In this document: piece after piece, positions 62,134-64,000 of the stretch | Numbering within the stretch: position 1 is the first letter of the stretch | Layout: each line of letters starts with the position of its first letter | Assembly (NCBI GenBank): GCA_014193115.1 | Contig: BJHQ01000014.1 | Location: 78,628 to 142,627, forward strand | Source of the DNA: Planctomycetota bacterium | GTDB taxonomy: Bacteria; Planctomycetota; UBA11346 | Direction of reading: 5' to 3' | DNA: 64,000 nt | Made by a program: the position numbers and the translations under genes | The notes under the pieces: generated by a model | Seen by the model: the letters and a program-made list of their open reading frames with translations, nothing else | Databases searched by the model: none | Told to the model about the DNA's origin: nothing

Positions 62134-63708
62134 ATGCGCGTTGCCAAAATGCGGGTCGTTGTCGGCGCCGGCTTTGCCGGAGTGCGCTTTGCTGGAGTGC
62201 GCTTTGCTGGAGTGCGCTTTGCTGGAGTGCGCTTTGCTGGAGTGCGCTTTGCTGGAGTGCGCTTTGCTGAAGCCGCCCTGATCGGAGCCGCTTTCGCCGG
62301 AGCCACCTTTGCTGCCGAAACGCCAGGTCTTCCGGCTGAACCCGGGATTTGGCCTGGTGGCGTGTGGCTGCGCTGGACCAATGACGCTCTCGGTTTCCCC
62401 ACGAGCCAATCAGTGTCCGACGATCATCGCACCAATGCCATGGCCGCCGGCTGGGCCGGAGAGCAATGGCGGCTGTTCGTCGATCACAGCATTCTCACCG
62501 ACAAAAATCCGACGGAATCTCCACCCCGCTGGGGCCCGGAGGTCGCTGATCCCTTTGCGGAATCCCGAGTCGATCAGCGACGGATCGACGAACTGACCGC
62601 AGGCGCCGGCGCGGTCGTGGCGGAACGACGAGCACCCGGCAGCTGGCTCGGCAGCTGGCGGTGCAGCGCCGGACTGGGTGTGCGGCTGAGCGGCGATCTC
62701 GGCGGTCGATCGATGCAGGACCGCACCCACGGCCTGATCGGCGATCCCCAGGGCGACCTGCCCTATGAGCGCAGTGCGCCCACCGCCGCCGGGCTGGTGT
62801 GGGCGACGGCCCGGGGATGGTGGAATTTATCCGGCGATCAGGCTTGGCTGGCCGTGTTCGAAGGCAGCGGCCTGATCAGCAACCAGCCCGAGATCGCGGC
62901 CAGCCTGAACCTGCGTCTGGTCCGCCACGGTGCGGCAGGCGACCTGTGGATCGGCGGACGGACCGAGCTGCGCGGCGGCGAGACGATGAGCCGCACCGCC
63001 GCCAGCACGGCCCGTCATGAACGCGGCCTGTGGCTGGAAGCCGGCCTGGCCGCTGGCGGGGTGTCGCTCTGCGTCAGCCGCAATCCCACCACCGACGCAG
63101 CAGAAGGCGCCATCACCGTGCAGTCGGATCCCGACCGGCCGGCGACCGGAGCCGGTGCCCTGGCTGAGATCGCGGTGCCGATGGCGGCGTCGACCGCCCA
63201 CGGCCGCGGCATCGAGCTGCGTTTGGTAGAGCCGAACCTCGACTGGTGGTCGGGCCGATTGTCGCCGACGGTGGTCTACCGCACGACGACGCTGGATTCG
63301 CCGCTGGTCGACGATCTCGCTCTCGGCTGGCAGGAGCTCGCCCTCGGCCTGCGCCTGGCGGCGTTCCCGCCGCAACCGGGCTGGCAGATCGTGCCTCGCG
63401 CAGGCCTCGACCTCGGCCTGGTCGATGCGTGGGCGGAAAACACCGGCCGGCGAGAAGTCGCACAGGACGAGCGCTTCCGCACCCTCGCCGCCACCGCCAC
63501 CGTCGGCTGCGACCTGGCGGCCTCGTGGGATGGCCTGCGCCTGTCGATCGGCACCGACCTGGGTTGGAGACAACCACTGCGCTCGCGCACGATCAGCTAC
63601 GCGCCGCTCACCGCTGCTGGAACCTATGCCGGCCCGCCCGGCGAAGTCCGGTTGATCGAACCGGGCTGGCAAGCGTCGCTGCGTTTGGGCGTTTGGTTGG
63701 GCTGGTGA
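62134..63708 (+). CDS. Outer-membrane-type protein with repeat-expanded N-terminus
   Basis: A 524-residue protein. Its N-terminal 45 residues hold a run of FAGVR units and end AALIGAAFAGATFAAE, which looks like a signal peptide with cleavage near TFA-AE. The rest is long alternating-polarity beta sequence rich in Trp, Gly and Arg (WSGRLSPTVVYR, GWQIVPRAGLDLGLV, LRLGVWLGW at the end), typical of a beta-barrel with a C-terminal aromatic residue. I do not recognise a family. Starts at 62077 (GTG) and 62149 are open; I use the ATG at 62134. Confidence 0.6.
   Translation: MRVAKMRVVVGAGFAGVRFAGVRFAGVRFAGVRFAGVRFAGVRFAEAALIGAAFAGATFAAETPGLPAEPGIWPGGVWLRWTNDALGFPTSQSVSDDHRTNAMAAGWAGEQWRLFVDHSILTDKNPTESPPRWGPEVADPFAESRVDQRRIDELTAGAGAVVAERRAPGSWLGSWRCSAGLGVRLSGDLGGRSMQDRTHGLIGDPQGDLPYERSAPTAAGLVWATARGWWNLSGDQAWLAVFEGSGLISNQPEIAASLNLRLVRHGAAGDLWIGGRTELRGGETMSRTAASTARHERGLWLEAGLAAGGVSLCVSRNPTTDAAEGAITVQSDPDRPATGAGALAEIAVPMAASTAHGRGIELRLVEPNLDWWSGRLSPTVVYRTTTLDSPLVDDLALGWQELALGLRLAAFPPQPGWQIVPRAGLDLGLVDAWAENTGRREVAQDERFRTLAATATVGCDLAASWDGLRLSIGTDLGWRQPLRSRTISYAPLTAAGTYAGPPGEVRLIEPGWQASLRLGVWLGW
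62176..62265 (+). repeat. 15-bp tandem repeat, six units, inside the outer-membrane-type gene
   Basis: Six in-frame copies of GCTGGAGTGCGCTTT (the first with one change) occupy 62176-62265 and encode (AGVRF)6. The last copy is followed by diverged units GCTGAAGCCGCCCTG and so on. In-frame copies of a multiple of three can vary in number by slippage without shifting the frame. The unit fits the pentapeptide-repeat pattern [AV]-x-[LF]-A-G, and also lengthens the signal-peptide region with Arg residues. Confidence 0.9.
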
Positions 63709-63865
63709 ACGGTTCTTAGCGAAGCCAGCGCTCCGAAGCGCTTTGACTGCACCGCCGCGATCAGCGATAGCGACGCCCGGTCTCGCCCGAAAGCGAGTAT
63801 GGACGCGGAGCCGTCTCAAGCAGCCTGATCGATGGAAGCATCCCGTTCGGGGACTGGCGCAATCA

Positions 63866-63905
63866 CGAAAAACAAAAGACCCGCCCGGGGAGTACCCGGG
63901 CGGGT
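63866..63905 (-). terminator. Intrinsic terminator behind the 5S rRNA gene
   Basis: On the minus strand an 11-bp perfect stem ACCCGCCCGGG/CCCGGGCGGGT (63905-63895 and 63889-63879) with a five-base loop is followed by a T-rich tail TCTTTTGTTTTTC (63878-63866). It lies about 11 bases after the 5S 3' end and ends the rRNA operon transcript. Between it and the end of the plus-strand outer-membrane gene (63708) there are 157 bases in which I see nothing but an AGCGCT/AGCGCT hairpin near 63727. Confidence 0.9.
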
Positions 63906-63915
63906 TGGGAAAAAA

Positions 63916-64000
63916 TCCTGGCAGCTACCTACTTTCCCCTAAAGAGTATCATCGGCTCCAGCGGGCTTAACGGCCGTGTTCGGAATGGGAACGGGTGTGA
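63916..64000 (-). rRNA. rrf: 5S ribosomal RNA, 3' part (runs off the right edge)
   Basis: Minus-strand sequence with the 5S core TCCGAACACGG, AAGCCCGCTGGAGCCGATGATACT and the closing GTAGGTAGCTGCCAGGA, which pairs with the missing 5' end. About 85 bases are in the window; the 5' part lies to the right. A 5S gene at this position with a terminator behind it implies 23S and 16S further right on the same strand. The exact 3' end is set by analogy (about 63916). Confidence 0.93.

Noticed and set aside
62176..62265. CRISPR array
   Set aside because: The units are contiguous 15-mers without spacers, so it is a simple tandem repeat.
62044..62409. Minus-strand frame of SSKAH repeats
   Set aside because: It is the other-strand reading of the 15-bp tandem repeat; the plus-strand frame continues into a long beta-barrel-like protein and explains the region better.
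63709..63865. A gene between the outer-membrane protein and the rRNA terminator
   Set aside because: A 75-codon plus-strand frame runs through the 5S terminator and into antisense 5S, so it is not real.

Overview
The window is GC-rich chromosomal DNA, most likely from a member of the Planctomycetota or a close PVC relative. The best taxonomic sign is EF-Tu, whose switch I carries a [22 protein letters not shown] stretch instead of the usual RGITI; I recall this variant from planctomycete EF-Tu but could not search for it. Supporting signs are VIT/vWA surface proteins, a long coiled-coil membrane protein next to a prenyltransferase-repeat protein, PPi-type phosphofructokinase, no rpmD in the spc-like operon, and dispersed GGGAGCGC-headed hairpin repeats. 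No phage, transposase, CRISPR or plasmid genes are seen.

Left part (1-9990, minus strand): one long translation/transcription block read right to left: tRNA-Thr(TGT), tRNA-Tyr, tRNA-Gly(TCC), tRNA-Thr(GGT), tuf, rpmG, tRNA-Trp, secE, nusG, rplK, rplA, rplJ, rplL, rpoB and the 5' end of rpoC. The four-tRNA head in front of tuf has the same order as thrU-tyrU-glyT-thrT-tufB of E. coli. A consensus-like promoter lies just upstream (about 10024-10051).

10-20 kb: a hairpin-dense tandem duplication, then pfp, lysA, divergent ubiE with a PIN/TRAM membrane protein, tRNA-Thr(CGT), a secreted prenyltransferase-repeat protein and a 1.2 kb-residue-class membrane coiled-coil protein.

20-34 kb (plus strand): the S10, spc and alpha ribosomal operons merged into one run from rpsJ to rplQ, with secY, infA, rpmJ and rpoA. 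rpmD (L30) and rpsD (S4) are missing from their usual places.

34-48 kb: AraC regulator with paired direct repeats downstream, a flippase-like membrane protein, FKBP, a TsaE-glycosyltransferase-2 fusion, two envelope proteins, gcvP, hisF, dnaJ and grpE.

48-64 kb: a response regulator with an unusual C-terminal half, a carotenoid-cleavage-oxygenase-like gene, an FAD oxidoreductase with divergent IclR regulator, an SDR, a secreted cyclophilin, an OmpR/EnvZ-type two-component pair, two vWA proteins, an HDOD protein, an outer-membrane-like protein whose signal-peptide region is expanded by a 15-bp tandem repeat, and finally the terminator and 3' part of a 5S rRNA gene that belongs to an rRNA operon entering from the right.

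The most unusual items are the TsaE-GT2 fusion, the REC/STAS-like regulator, the tandem duplicated hairpin block beside the tRNA-tuf promoter, and the dispersed palindromic repeat family.
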